Below, piece after piece: positions 22,483-37,400 of a stretch of 64,000 nucleotides of DNA. Origin of the DNA: Rhabdophis nuchalis (taxonomy: Eukaryota > Chordata > Lepidosauria > Squamata > Natricidae). The notes under the pieces are model-generated. The model worked only from the letters and a program-made list of their open reading frames with translations, was not told the DNA's origin and did not search any database. Each line of letters begins with the position of its first letter. Positions within the stretch are counted from its first letter, which is position 1. The DNA is taken from assembly GCA_039707465.1 (NCBI GenBank), contig CM077644.1, positions 79,010,875 through 79,074,874 of the forward strand. Reading direction: 5' to 3'. The position numbers and the translations under genes were made by a program.

Positions 22483-25400
22483 TGCCTTCCTATTCACTAT
22501 TTATATCCAGGGTGGGCAAGCTGCTGGTCCATGGCTACATAAGAGTTGCAAATTGTTTTGTTTTTTTCTTGAAGAGCTGCCTCCAAATGTGCAAATGTGT
22601 TGCTGAAATCTGGAGACATGAGTACTAAAGAAAGATTAGCATCGAGAGACCGCTTCTGCCTTCCGGAGGCGACGGTTGTGTTTTCCGACACGTCCGCCGC
22701 TAGTTTTCTCTAGTGGCCCTTTCGGGGGTACGGAGCTCTTGTAGAGAGCCCCAACCGTATAAGCGGCTTGCGGTGAAACCCCCCACCCCGACGGCGGTCG
22801 GGGTGTCGTTCCCGCTTCGCTCCAGGAGCCGGAGAAGAGAATGCGGGGGGAAGAGTTCCCCTCGCCAAAGGATCGCTGGAACCGGAGAAATTGAAGCAGC
22901 GGGCTGAAAAGCCGGAGTTGGTGGAAGTGCCGAGGCTCCGTTGCAACAGAGTGGCTTGTGAGTTGGTTTCTGAATTTTTGAATGTTTTCAACTTTTTAAA
23001 AAGAAGAATAGAGGGGGGAGTTTGTTAAAAAAAAAAACCTCTCGGAACAAGCGGCGATTTAAAATGCTCCCCGGGCACGGGGAGAGGGAGAAAGTAACAT
23101 CCGGTTATCTAACAAGTGAAAATGAAAGTTTTTGCTAAATGTGGATTCACGGTTGATACTTTGTATCTGAATCTTGCTACAGCAGAAATGGACTTTCACT
23201 AATTCTTCTCAAACGCCAAAGAGGCGGAAAAATGGCGCTTCTTTGTTCCCAGTAAGAAACTTTTTTGCTTACTTTTTAAACGTTCCTTCATTTTTACAGC
23301 ACTGCAAAACTTATACACATGCCATCTCAGTGACTCTCGGGATTTCTCCTATTGTGTGCCTTCTTTTTTCACTGGACTTGATTGTAAATTTTTTCTCTCT
23401 GGACTTTATGGAATTTATATTTTGAACTTAGACAAGACTTTTCCCTTTTCTTCGATCTCACGGACTGCCAGCTCTTCAGACGTCATCTTAATTACAAGAA
23501 CATAAAACTTTTACCATGGCATCAAAAAAGCCTCCATATGGAAAAACTCTTTCCGCTCCAGCCTCATTAAGAGCCAGTCTGGACACACAGCAGCCTAAGA
23601 TTAGTGCAATCTTGCAAAAAGAAGCACCGGGAGAGGCTTCTCAACTATCAACAATAGAGAAACCTCTACAAGATATAATGAATGAAATAAAAGAAATTCA
23701 GAAAGATATGATGAGTTCAAGATTGGAACTTTTGGAGACACAAAGAACATTAATGGAAAATAAAGAAAAAATTGATGGTCTGGAGGGTGGGGCAGTTGAG
23801 ATGAGGGGGGAGATAAGGGATTCTAAAAAAGAAATAGTAGAACTTGCTGGTCATATGTCTAGAATGGATTTTGAAAGAATGTCTTATTTTTTAAGGTTTC
23901 AAAATGTTCCTGAATTACCTTCAGAAAATTTAAAAGATTTAATGTCTACAATTTTAGCAGATTATACTAAAAAGAGTAAGGAATATATTTGGGGGGACAT
24001 TGACCTGATTTACAGAATTAATTCAGCATATGCCAGAATAAATGATGTACCCAGAGAGAGATATATCAAATTTGTAAGGAGGTCAACAAGGGATGAGGTT
24101 TTGAGAGCACAGAGAGATGGCGCTCTGATATACATGCAGAATGAGATTGCTATTTTGAAACATTTCCCAAAAAAGATTCGAGAGATTCGGAGGAAGTATT
24201 CCTCCTTAGCCAAAAAATTATATAAAAAGGGGGTGTGGTTCAAATGGTTAATGCCTGAAGGAATGTTGGTGTTCTGGGAGGGAGGGAGAGTAAGAAAACA
24301 ATTCAAGAGGCAGAAGCCTTTCTTAAAAAACACTCCTCAACCCTGGAGGACGAAAATGGGGGAACGGGAGGGATCATGGCTCCGCCCACTGGCGGGAAGG
24401 AAGAAGAAGACACAATAGCTAAAAGACTCAGATCACAAAAATGATTTTCTTTTACATAGTGTAATCCTTACGGATGTCAATAGAAACAAATGATTGAATG
24501 CATGTAATTTATGATATGATATATATGTATTCCCTTCCACCTTATGCCAAAGAAAAAACCTTATTCTTTGCATGGAACGCCGGAGGCGACCACCACCTCC
24601 GACATGGAAGCCCTAAAATATCTTTCCTATATCCTACATACCTTTTTCCCTGTTATAAAATTTGTAAAAACCAATAAAAATTGTTATTAAAAAAAAAAAA
24701 GACAGGACAGTCTTGAGGTATTTCCTCACCCTTTCCCGGTTTCCTGGGGCTAATTCATGTTTTCCTAATGGCCGCCACCTATTTTCTACATCACAATAAA
24801 TATACACATGTTTTCCTCTACATCACAAAAAAAGAAAAAAGAAAGAAAGATTAGCATCTGCATCATTGGTACAGCTGCTAAAGCCTTCACCTTTCTAAAA
24901 CATGAAGCTGTTTTTTATTGCAGCCATGAAAAGGCTGTCCACCCTGGTCTGCTACCTTCTCCTCAAGTTCTCTTCTTCCAGCATCACTGGAGACAGCCTC
25001 TCTTAACCTTTTGAGACCTTTCCACTTCTGAGATTAAACAAAGGAGCCATACTAATAGTCCAAGTGACTTCATTCTTCTTTGCTTTAGTGCCCCATTACT
25101 GACAACAGTAATATAAAATAGACAGTGATTTTAGAATAAAAAATAGGCTTACTGTTTTATCTTCTCGGAAAAGCCATCCTGTTTGGGCACGTGTGAAGGT
25201 GATTGATTTGGTTGATAATGTTGCTGAATAAATATCACTACTCATCAAAATATCAACTTCCTCCTCCGTTTCCATCTCTGATTCCTAACAAAGTATAAAA
25301 TGGAATGTTGTTCAATGAAACAAAACATTTAAACATAAGCATTTTCTTTGCTAACTGAATTCGCTTTTAAGAATTATTGCCTTAATGATGTAACTTATCC

Positions 25401-28400
25401 GCTGCCAGGAGATATGCGCCATGCCTTCTACTGATGTAAATTATTACATATTGATGCAATCTCCAAGGGCTCCTCAGTGACAATTAACCAACAAAACTCC
25501 AACTATAAAAATGATCATATCCTTAATCAAAACTTAAAGTAAGTTGAATGGGGGAAATTCTAACTAACAAAACACGGATAAGATTCTCAAACGAATTCTG
25601 AAAGAATTCAAGTTCTGCCAAGCAGGCTACAAATTAAAGTTGCTCCAACCAACATGCCTACCTCGTGATGTATTCGTTGGTAAACCTTTTGCTCGTTGTC
25701 TAAAACTACAAAGGATTCAGAGGGTGCAGCATCACCATTGAAAATGAAGCTCAAGTCCCCCCGTTGGCACTTCATGTCAGTAAAATCTATGAGGGTTGTG
25801 TCAAGCCTGTAGAAATATTCCAAAATGAGAACTGAGAAAGAGAAGAGAGAGGGAGACCTTTATGCTGCTTATACAGACATTTTAGTTGAACAGAATACAT
25901 TGTTGGGCTCTTGATGCTCTCTGAGGTGTTTTTGGGTTGGTTTTTATTTATTTTTTGATGTTTTATTATCCAGCTAGATAACACCACCAGAGAAAGGGAA
26001 GTTTGCTGTTTTTTTAAATATATTATATAGGTAGTCCTCTACTTAGAACCATTTGTTTAGTGACTGTTCCAACAGTGCTGAAAAAAAGCGATTTACAACT
26101 GGCCCTCGAACTTACAACTATTGCAACATCCTCATGGTCATACGATAAAAGCATACATGCTTGGCAACCGGCATGTATTTACAATGGCTGCAGCAAACCA
26201 GGGGTCATGCATACCCCTCGTGCAACTTTCCCAGCCAGTTTCCAACAAGCAAAGTCAACGAGGGAAGCTGGATTGGTTTAATGACCATGTGATTCACTTA
26301 AGAACTGCAGTGATTTGCTTAACAAAGTAAAAGGTTGTTGAGTACAACCCACGGAGCACCTTTCCCTTGCTTAGCAACAGTAACTGTGATCGTAACTCGA
26401 AGACTACCTGTAGTCATTTGCCTTGCCAGTCGCGGTGGAGGGCTGGCTTCCTCCTTGATGGTTTTTAGATTAGTGTAGTGTTTTTTTTCTCTGTGGTCAT
26501 TTTCTGCTATAGGAATATGTAGTGTTTTGAAAATATACCAGTTTCATGGCCACTGACATAGTGTAGTTTTTCTATACAATATTGTGTTCCCGGTCTCTGT
26601 CATTGGTTTATCATCACATGAAGTTAGTCCAAATCATGGGCTCTTGAGGATATTCTTGAGGATATCTATTTATCAATATTTTCAGAACATTACAGAAAAT
26701 ATGGAGGTAATTTTAATCAAAATCTTGGTGAACTTGTTAAGTATGATCTATTTCCCCCTTCAAAAATGTTAATATTTCCTTCTCTTAATTACAATAAATT
26801 ATATGGAAACAATATATATATTAATACGTAATATATAATATCTATTAACATTCTAAAGCAAAAATGATAAATTATTATAGTGTAATGCAGGTTGAATATT
26901 CTTACCTGATATTTATACCTTGTTTGTATATTTTACATGCATCAGAAGGCAAGATTCGGGAAAGTAAAGGCACTGAATTTGACAAAAATGAGACAATTTT
27001 ACTGAATGTCATTATAATGTATCGATTCATATACAATAACGCCAACATACTTTATTAGAGGTCCCGTGCCAACCAAAATTCTTGGAATTCAAACTAATAA
27101 TAATAATCTTTATTGTCATTGTACTAAAATTACAATGAAATTGGTTATAGTGTTACTATAGTAGTAACTATAGTATATAGTGTTACGTTTTTAAGACTTA
27201 TCAAACACGCTGCCTAACAAAGCAACAAAAACCGCTTTCAGTTTTTGTTTGCAAGAAACAATAAAATACTAAAAGGAGAACTGCATGAACCATTTGTTTT
27301 TTAAAGGATCAAAGCACTGCAGCCTTTCAAATTTCAATGCAGCTGCTTTGCAGATCTGCTCTGGATACTTTTGAGTAGTGGGCTAAAAAAATCATTTAAT
27401 CACTTTGCAAAACACCCTCTGAATGGTTCTCAATGTTATGCATTAAAAATAACATTACAATTACAATTCTTTCTTTCAGTAAACAAATTCTGTTACAATA
27501 TTGGGTCAATGCAGAATCATTGACTGATTACATTAGGAATATTTTTCAGACTGCTGGGCTTTCTCTCCGATTACTCAAACAATGACTCTCTTGTCAGCAT
27601 CCTTAAGCAGGCTCTCTTGCTCCATTAATATGAATGGAGCTTTTAACACACAGCTTTTAAACCACAGCTAGGAGTGGGGATTAAAATATGTTTAGGATAC
27701 AGATGTAGCTGCAATTAATATGGAAAATGGGAAGGGGAATTGAATTGGAAACTCTAGGTGAAGCCTGAGAAACTCAAAACACCAGAGAGGGGGTGAAGCA
27801 GATGTGCTGAAGGGCTGCTACCAATCTATTATCTATGACTGAGGGATCAAGACACAGAATAATATCATCAAGGAACAGATGATGTCACAAATTAGAATTC
27901 TTTTTTAAGATCAAGGGAGAAATATATCCCAACTATAGCATACTAGACTTATGCTTCAGAGAAAGAGCAACATGAAATTAAACATCAACACAAACATCAA
28001 ATACCGTATTTATCGGCGTATAACACGCACTTTCCCTCCCTGAAAATAGGGGGCAAATAATGTATGCGTGTTATACGCCGATATAATGTTAAGAAGCCAT
28101 GTTTTTACAGTATTAACAAGTACCGTATACACCATATACACTACCCTTATTTTGCTTCAAAGTTCTTTATTTGAAATTTAAATTTTTTTCCTGAAATTTC
28201 CCTCTTAAAATGAAGGTGCGTGTTATACGCCTGTGCGTGTTATACGCCAATAAATACGGTAGTTAATCCTCAAAGACCCCAAGCAACTACTCAGTCTGGA
28301 ATCCCTCCATAAAGCACCAGTGTCTACAGTGGTGTCTCCCAACCTTTGCAACTTTAAGATGAGTGGACTTCAACTCCCAGTATTTCCCAGCTAGCAGAAG

Positions 28401-31400
28401 GAGTTGAAGTCTACATATCTTAAAGTTGCCAGGGTTAGGAAACCCTGGTCTGAAGGGTGATTTCATATCATGAAGAAATACATGAAAGTTTCACCACAAC
28501 TATGCATAGTTGGGATCTGAAGTTTGGTGGAAGCTTTTCTCTGTACAATTCCACGGATCAGGGCTTTTTGCTTCATTAGATTTGATGCACATGAGGGCAG
28601 AACAGGAGTTCCTCAGCAAGGAATCACACTTGTGCTGCTTTTGTTTATTAGTGTAATGCTATACCAGTTTTATAATTCATTATAGCAGGGCTTTCAAACT
28701 CGCAGCCCGCGGGATGGATGTGCCATGTGCTGGCCACGCCCATGCCTGGTTTAGCAAAGGGGGGGAGGGGGGGAAAGTCCCGATATCTCACATGCCACCA
28801 TGACAACACGAATTACCCCTGCATTATAATCTTTAAAACATATTACATACATAGTTAAAATATTAAATACAATAACTTTCTAAACATATTGTACAAATAG
28901 TTTGGATTATCTATATCTAACATGCCTCACAAGCACAGCAATAGCACTAAAACCTATACTCTGTTCCATACTGTTTAATAGCATTCTCTAAGCTGTTTGG
29001 GAGCATATTGCTCCCAATAATTTGAGTCCTCATTTTACTAACCTCAGAAGGATGGAAGACTGAGTCAACCTTGAGCCAGTCAGAATTGCAAAACTGCATT
29101 CTAATGACTTCGCCACCATGGTTCATATAAACGTGATGAAATGCTCATATAAAGTTACATAAAAATGTATTTTAAGGATTTGCACCTTCCTAAGCAAAAA
29201 CTATTTTCTGGAGAAATACAATTACATTTTTAAATCTCTCCATAGTCTATATAGTCACTAGGAATCATAAACAAACTGATGATATGTCATCAATTACTCT
29301 ATATATGCATTTTAGAAAAACTTACCCCAACTTTGAAAATCCCAGTGAAGTTCAAGATAAAAGTCACCTAGCTGGAGAAATACTGTCAATTAAAACTTAA
29401 TACATTGTAAGAAAACACACACACACACACACACATTAAGTTATACAAACACACACACCAAAATGTAATTACTTTACTTATCCTATTATGTTACAAAGAT
29501 ATTTCATTTTATGATGTGCAAATCACATGTGGTTAGGATTACAAGAGACCACTGTTCAAAATTGCTTCTGCTTTCCCACAGCTGATTTAATTTTATATTA
29601 CTATTCACAGGACCACAATACTATATAGGCTGAGATGGAGCAGTTACAGGCCTGCATATGTAGTTCGTTAACATTTAGAATAATCCAACCAAAACCAAAG
29701 CCAAATTAACTTAGAACATATTACTTGCATTTTCTCCTGAGGCTTTAAATGGTTAAACAAGGTTTTTATCGGTGCCTGATGTTTCCTACAGGCATAAGTA
29801 TAATACAACTACAGAAGTACACCCACAACGTTTTTTTCTAAAGATCCATACTACTGCGACATAATGATTCACTTATAGATCCGCACCAAAATCTGCACAG
29901 CAAAATGATATTTAGAAATGTAAGAATTAATTAGGAACACTAACTTTCATATCAAAAAGTCCATTTTGAGCTACTAACAGGTTTGTATGCATAGGTGTAA
30001 TACTATAAAAAGTATTTGAAAATGAATGCACCCAAACTCTTTTATTAAAATCAACAGCATTCCGATTAAAATCCTCATTTAATTTAAGTTACCTCTTTCA
30101 GGGCTTTTAATAATCGAGGCCGCTTTTCTTCAACACTTTCCCTAGACTGTTGCTTCAGTTTCCTTAGGAGTGCTGTAACTAAATAAATTCACTATAAGCC
30201 ATAAATCATGGAATTGTAATTGTATATAAGAAGCACATACTAACACACACACACACACACACACAGGGGAGGGAGGGAGAGGATGGGGGAGAGAGAGTCT
30301 CACTTTCATGAAAATCATCTGGAAGCAGAATAAATCACACCACTATCCTGACTTCTTGAAAAATAAAAAGTCAAAATACTCTGAATTTTAACATAACCTT
30401 TATTAACTCTTTCTCTGGATGTACATTTAGATATATAGGTATCCCTCAACTTCATTTCATTTCATTTTCATTTTATTGGACTTCTATACCGCTATAACTT
30501 ACAAACATAATGGAGCCTGCTCATTCTGGCCATAAGTTGTGATAATCACAAGTGAATCATTAAATTAATGACCCAATTTAATGGTCTTTTTTTTTTTGCA
30601 GTGAATATTAATCAAAGGTTGTTGTTGTTAAGAGAACCCCGTGCTTGCTAAGGGACATTTTTGCCAGAATCAAAAATTGGTTTTGGCAAAACCAGGATTT
30701 GGTGAAACCATCATAAATCGTGGTCATGTGACTGCAGGTTGTGGCAAATGGCCATAAATACGGGACGGCTGCTTAGATTGGGAATGTAGGTCATGTGACT
30801 ATGGGGAAGGGAACTGTCCTGCTCACTAGAATTTCGGAATCGGGTTACAAGTATTTTTGGGAAGTCTGTTGTAACTTCAAACACTCACTAACTCACAGGT
30901 GTCAAACCCGCAGCGTCACATTGTTGTCATGTGACCTTTCCCCCCTCGTGGAGCTGGGGTGGGCATGGCCTGTGTGTGACGCATCTAACCCAGAGGCTAC
31001 CAGATTGACACTACTGCACTAAGTCATAAGTTAAGGACTACCTGTACACACAAACACATACTTTGTTCTGGATTTCTTCACAGTTACAGTAAGATCTCAA
31101 TTCCCCAATACTTTAGGTATTGTTCCTTCAAAGGCTAAATAGGTTTATTACATAAAACCAGAGAATAATTCCTTACTCATTTGCCTATCTCCATAGCTGA
31201 TGGCTTCTGCAAGAGGACTCCATCCCTGAGCATTTTTCACTTTTACGGGAGCATTGTGGGCCAAAAGCAAGTGAGCACATTCTGCAATAAATTACATTAG
31301 ATAAAACAAGAAAATATTACGTTCCCATTAACAAATCACAGAAATAAAAACAACCAATTTCTTGTAATGGAGCTATGTGTTAAATTAACGGAGGATATTG

Positions 31401-34400
31401 TTTGCTTCTGAATCATTCTGAGTTACTGTTTTGGTACAAGCTATATAGAGATACTGTGTGGATTTCCCAGCACAGTAGGCTGAATCAAAAGAAATTAGCT
31501 ATGCTTTAGTTCCAACAGAATCAAAGCTTTTGTCCTGAGTAACTCGGTTGGAATGTACTAATCTGGACTTCCTCCTGGGAATCCAGACTACTACATTCCA
31601 TTGTATCAACTTTTTCCATTGATTCCAATAGGGCAAACGGCAGTTTCTTCTTAACCCAACTCAATAACTCTACCACTAGGAAGGTTAAATCTGATTGGAA
31701 GACTTTCTGATGTTAAGGTCAACAGTATAAAAATAAAAACTTCAGAATTTCTTTACAAGTTACCACGCTTGCCTTGAAGGGATGGGGAAGAGAAAACCAT
31801 TCTATAGTCTAATAATGGAAATGTCTGAGGAATAAAATAACTTTTAATCAATAGTCAGTAACTGAATACAATTCTTTTGACATAATGTGTGATGCAGAGA
31901 CCAGCTATAGAATAAGCTACCTTTTTTTGAAGCAGTTGTTGAACTGACATATGAAAAAGTCTAGAACATTGGTTCTCAAACATTGGTTCGGGACCCCTTT
32001 GAGGGTCGAATGACCCTTTCACAAGGGTTGCCTAAGACCATCGGAAAACACATATTTTTGATGGTCTTATGAACCGAGACACCTAGGGGTCACCACAACA
32101 TGAGGAACTGTATTAAAGGGTCACAGCATTGGGAAGGTTGAGAACCACTGGTCTAGAACCTGTAATAGTGCAGTGAATATAGCATAATTTTAGAAATTAT
32201 TGCAAAATCAGCAAGGAAGTCAAATCAATTTAAAAGAGATTTCATTCTCAATTTATGTCCCAAGATTAAAAGAGAATGGGATCAACAGGCATGAATACAT
32301 AGAGAGATTGAACCTAATGTTCGTAAAGTACAGTCACTCGGAGTTTGTAGAATAGTTTAGTACAGGGGTCTGCAAAGTCGGCTCTTTTAAGACTGGTGGA
32401 CTTCAACTCCCAGAATTCCCCAGCCAGCTATGCTGGCTGGGGAACTCTGGGACTTGAAGTTCACCAGTCTTAAAAGAGCCGACTTTGCAGACCCCTGGTT
32501 TAGTACTACTATCTTGATTTTATGGGCCAGCAAAACACAAATTCAGTAGGGGCAACATAAAATTGCTTTCTATCAATGGATCCAATAACTAAACGGACAC
32601 TTATCAATCTATTCAAAACATCAGTGAAACAATTGCCATGAAACTATGAAAGTGCCCACTGAGTGCTTGGTTTAAATTTTCTGCACAGAGAAGTCTACTA
32701 AAAATATGAAAATTAATTTATTTACCTGCTTATACAAAATTATATATATCTGCACAGTAATTTTAAGTAAAGTTATAGCATAGTCTTGATTTTTATTTTC
32801 TTCTTTCAATAAATCAGTAGATCTAAAGCACGTGTAATCTTCAATTATAGAATAATCAGCCACATATTAGAATACATTTGAAAATGTTTAATATCAGTGA
32901 TTTCCATCAAGCATAACAAAGCATAACAAAGCTGAAGCCAAGTGGATTTAGTTTAGATAAAAGTGAATGGCATGACTGAATTATAATTTTCAGCATAAAT
33001 GCCTTTATTATAAAATCTGAATGTGGCTGATACTGCCAACTACGTTTTTAATAGTAGGATCAATGGCACAAGAAGGGCCACTACTTTTCCAAATCCTATT
33101 TATTTTTGTACCATTTCTGGAGTAATAAAATAAAACAGCCTCTCTGCCTAATTGTTGCAAAGTTTTTGGAGAAGTACTGATGTGACCACTTAGCCTCTTA
33201 GCCTTAGAGCAGTGTTTCTCAACTTCAATTCCCAGAGGTCCCCCACCAGCAATATTGGCAGGAGAACTCTGGAAGTTGAAGACCACACACCTGAAATCTG
33301 CCAAAAGTGAGAAGTACTGCCTTAGAGTATCCAAACGTGCTTTTATTTTTCAGTCACAGTTCTCGTTCATACATAAACAAATTCATTCAGAGGTGTTTAT
33401 CCACCTCTGAACATCCAGATTCTATGGATAGATTATGGTTTTTAAAGCATGGAAGAATATTTCTGAAACATCTCAATAAAAATGCAGTTAATAAAAAAGA
33501 ACAATAAGCCCTGAGACCATTTTCGTAGACTGAGTTTTAAATTGTTTTAATTGGATTTTAATGGGTTGGTAAGGTTTTAGGGAATTTTTAGCACAGGGCA
33601 CTCTAAATTTAATTAGATTTTATTCTGTAGTCTTATTTATTATACGTTTGTCTTATTAATATGTTTGTACTTCCGCTTTTAATTTCCTGTGGACCGCCCT
33701 GAGTCCCCACGGGGAGATAGGTTGCGGTATATAAATTAAATTAAAATTAAAAAAAAACATTTCCCAGCCATAAAGTTATTAATTAACATAACAAGGCAGC
33801 ATTGCACTTTACCAGGAGATTTCTATGAGTGGAATGAACATACCCAAGACATATAGCTGCTACTTCCTTTCCCTAATAGAAAATAACTGATGGAAAAGGA
33901 AGATGTTCACTTTCAGTATTCTTCTGTTACTCACTGCCTATAGCTATCTTTAAATTTTTTTAAACATACAGTATTTTCGGAGTATAAGACCCACCTTCCC
34001 TGTCCAATTTGGGTGCGTCTTATAAATTGAATGTAGCCCCACCCACCCACCAGCTCCAACCCTTTGGCCTCTGCCTTCCAGCAATTTACCTCCTTGCAGC
34101 AAATAGGGGCTTGTGGAGGCTGCAATAAGGTATAGTAACCCCTGCAGCCTGAAACCGCTGATGATTGGGAGAAATTGAAAGTGAAACTTGCTGTTTGCTC
34201 CCGGTGGCAAATTGCTGGGAGGCAGATATTTTTTTTCTTGTGCTAATCAGGCTGTTTGCTGCAAGGATAAGTCAATAACTATAAATGCCTATAAAATGTT
34301 CAAATTATTAGACTTATTTTAATTAATAAAGACTGCTTTATTATTGTTCTAGACAGCTTAACAAAATGAAGAAGCTTTTTAAAATAAATGCTTGATCTGA

Positions 34401-37400
34401 AGAGGCCGAATGCTATAGTACCTTCTTTTAAATAGCATAGAATAACTATGCTTCCAGAAAGCACATCAATTTTAACAGCATCTGTACAAGTATAGTCTGA
34501 AATGTAACATTACAAAGTGTGTAATGTCTGTACTGTTCGCTGTTTGTTGCAAGGAGGCAACTTGCTGGGAGGCAGATATTTTTCTCTTGTTTTCCTCCCC
34601 AAAAGCTAGGTGCGTCTTATAATTCGGAGCATCTTATACTCTGAAAGATACGGTAGTTGAGAGTAGAAGGAAAAACAATAGACAGTAATTCTTTTGTTGT
34701 TCGCTTTAGCACAGTCTTCAAGCAAATTCAAAATAGGCTAAGCTTTAGCAGCTAAGGGAAGAAAAATCTGGTCTCTGGAGGTTAACTGGTAGATAATACA
34801 TTAACATAAAAATAGACATATCTGCATATATTTACCTTTATTCCCCAACATTACAGCAAGATGTAAAGGAGTATTCCCTGTAAAGAAAAAAAATGGTTAA
34901 ATTAACTGAAATATTACTCAGTGCAGTTAAACAACCTGCTACCATTAATTATCCTAATTTTATATATGTAACAAGACAATATTTTTAATTTGATACAAGT
35001 AAACAGAATTAATAAAATGATTTATCCATGTATTATTTATGTATTATTTTTATAGTTAGGAATTTACAAGAGGAAATCTTGTAAAATGAGGGAGCGGGGA
35101 GAGTTGCTGGACTAAGGTGGCACAGTACTGCAGGCTACTTCAGCTGACTGCTAGCTGCAGTTCGGCAGTTCAAATCTCACCATCCTTCCGAGGTGGGTAA
35201 AATGCGGACCCAGATTGTTGGGGGCAATATGCTAACTCTGTAAACCACTTAGAGGACTGTAAAAGCACTATGAAGTGATGTATGTCTAAGTACCAAGAAA
35301 AGAGACACAAATCTGGCCTAAATCCTAAATTGAGGTCTGAAAGTCTCTAGTGTTATCACAATAAATAGATCTAAGTCACAATTCAATCTCCCTCCAAAAC
35401 TATGTATTTATTCATTCAATCAATACAGATTTACAAACTGGGCTGAGCACAATAAAATAATCTGAAATTAAGCTATAGCTTGCTACACAAACCTCCATGA
35501 AACAAAGAAATGTTTTAAATAAAGTGAAAATAAAGAAAGTGTAATACGTTAGTACTTGATTTAGGACTGTAATGGAGCCTGGCATTTCTGTCATAAGTCA
35601 AGACACCCACTTGACTGGACCCAATGTAACTTTTTTGCAGCGGCTGTTAAGTAAACATCACAACCGTTAAACAAATTAATTTATTCCCATATCTTTATTT
35701 TTCCAGAAACCAACTAAAAAGGCTGGAAACCTGCAAAAAAACCAGATGATGATTCGCTAAGTCATGGTCATGCGATTGCAGAACAGTGGAACAGGCTATA
35801 AATATGAACTGTATGCCAAGCACCTGAAATGTGGCCATATAACCATTGGGGGTATGTGCAGCTATCAAAATTCCAGAACTGGGTTGTAAGCAGCTTTTGT
35901 GGGATCAGACACAACTTTGAACATTCCCGAAGCAATGAGTTGTTAAGTAAGAACTATGCATAACAATTAAAAATTACATGAAAAGATATGCTGTTTTCTG
36001 TAATTGTGATACAACAGGAAAGAATTAGGTTCAAGAGAAAATCAACATTGGTTTTTATGACTGAGGGGGATAGGGAAAGAAAGAAAGGAAAAAAGGAAGA
36101 AAAAGCTGAAAAATCACAGGGGGGGAGGAACGGGACGTAAGACTAAGCAATACGTGTTACCACAACTGGAACAGTAATATTCACAAAATAAATCAACAAT
36201 ATAATTTTTGATGCAGTTAGCAGACTTGTTCCTTTCTGAGTTCTGTAACAAAATGGTATATAGAAAGTTGGAAATAGATTAAATGTCAGTTATACAATGT
36301 TTGTTAAACTATACTAAGCTATTACCTTTACTAGCTGGAATCACTAATCTGATAAATTGGAAGTATCTCCAATACTTTGTATCATACAAAGTAGATTTTT
36401 ATTCATAGAAAGTTCGCTGCTTTATATTCTTCCTTCTCAATACTCCTTTTGCTCCATCTACCATATCTAATCAAGTGATGAAGTCTCTTTGCACTATTAC
36501 TTGTAAAGATATACTGTACAAAACGATGCCTGTGGCTACACGAAGACCTGTTTTAATATATGAACAAGCCTGCCATCAGATTATAAAGGTTGCATTTTAA
36601 TTGGAGAATTCAGCAACTCAGAAGTAAACTCTTACTCATTTTGTTGAAATCCAATAAAACACTATGAACTTTACTGAAGACAAACCTGGAGAAAAATATC
36701 TCCAATGCCTTTTAAAAATATACTGAAATTGTTAAACGCAAAAATTACATTTTTAGTACGGACACTCAGCATGTGAAAAATCCATGCAAAGTGAAGGTAT
36801 TTCACTATAATGTTACAATCCTTGTTGCTACAGGTTTATAAATGTATAGCCTGGATTTAAGCCTGCAATTTTAAAGTATTTATTATTGCAAGGCTGAATA
36901 ACTGCATCTCTCTTTCCAGATTTAATTTTGTTTTGTTTACCCCCAAAAGGAAGATATACAAGTAATTTAGCATATTAAAATATGCTTCAAGTTGGCAACC
37001 TTAATTATCTCAGTAAGTATCAATATGCATGATGTTAAGCATGCATTAAGGACTGGGCTTACATTCTACTAAAAATTTCTAATGAACTTTTCAGATGCAA
37101 AGTTCTGTGCAGCATTAACTAAAAGAAAACAGTACAGTGTTTCCTCTAATGCAGGGGTGTCAAACACAAGGCCTGGGGGCCGGATCTGGCCCGCGGGTTG
37201 CTTAGATCTCGCCCACGGAGCCACAGCAAAGGACCAGCCCGCAGTACATCTGCCAGCAGCCCTCTCGAGCTCTGTATTTGCTGGCAGAGGATTGCAGGAG
37301 GCAGTTGCAGCCGAAAACGGGCTTCGGAGCCCGTTTTCACTGGCAGAGTGCTCAGGCCACACAGGTGCTCCCAACACGAGTGACGTTGAGCTGGCCATGC

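Noticed and set aside
22381..22486. CRISPR-like or satellite array
   Set aside because: These are simple CATA and CA microsatellites without spacers; no CRISPR array exists in the window.
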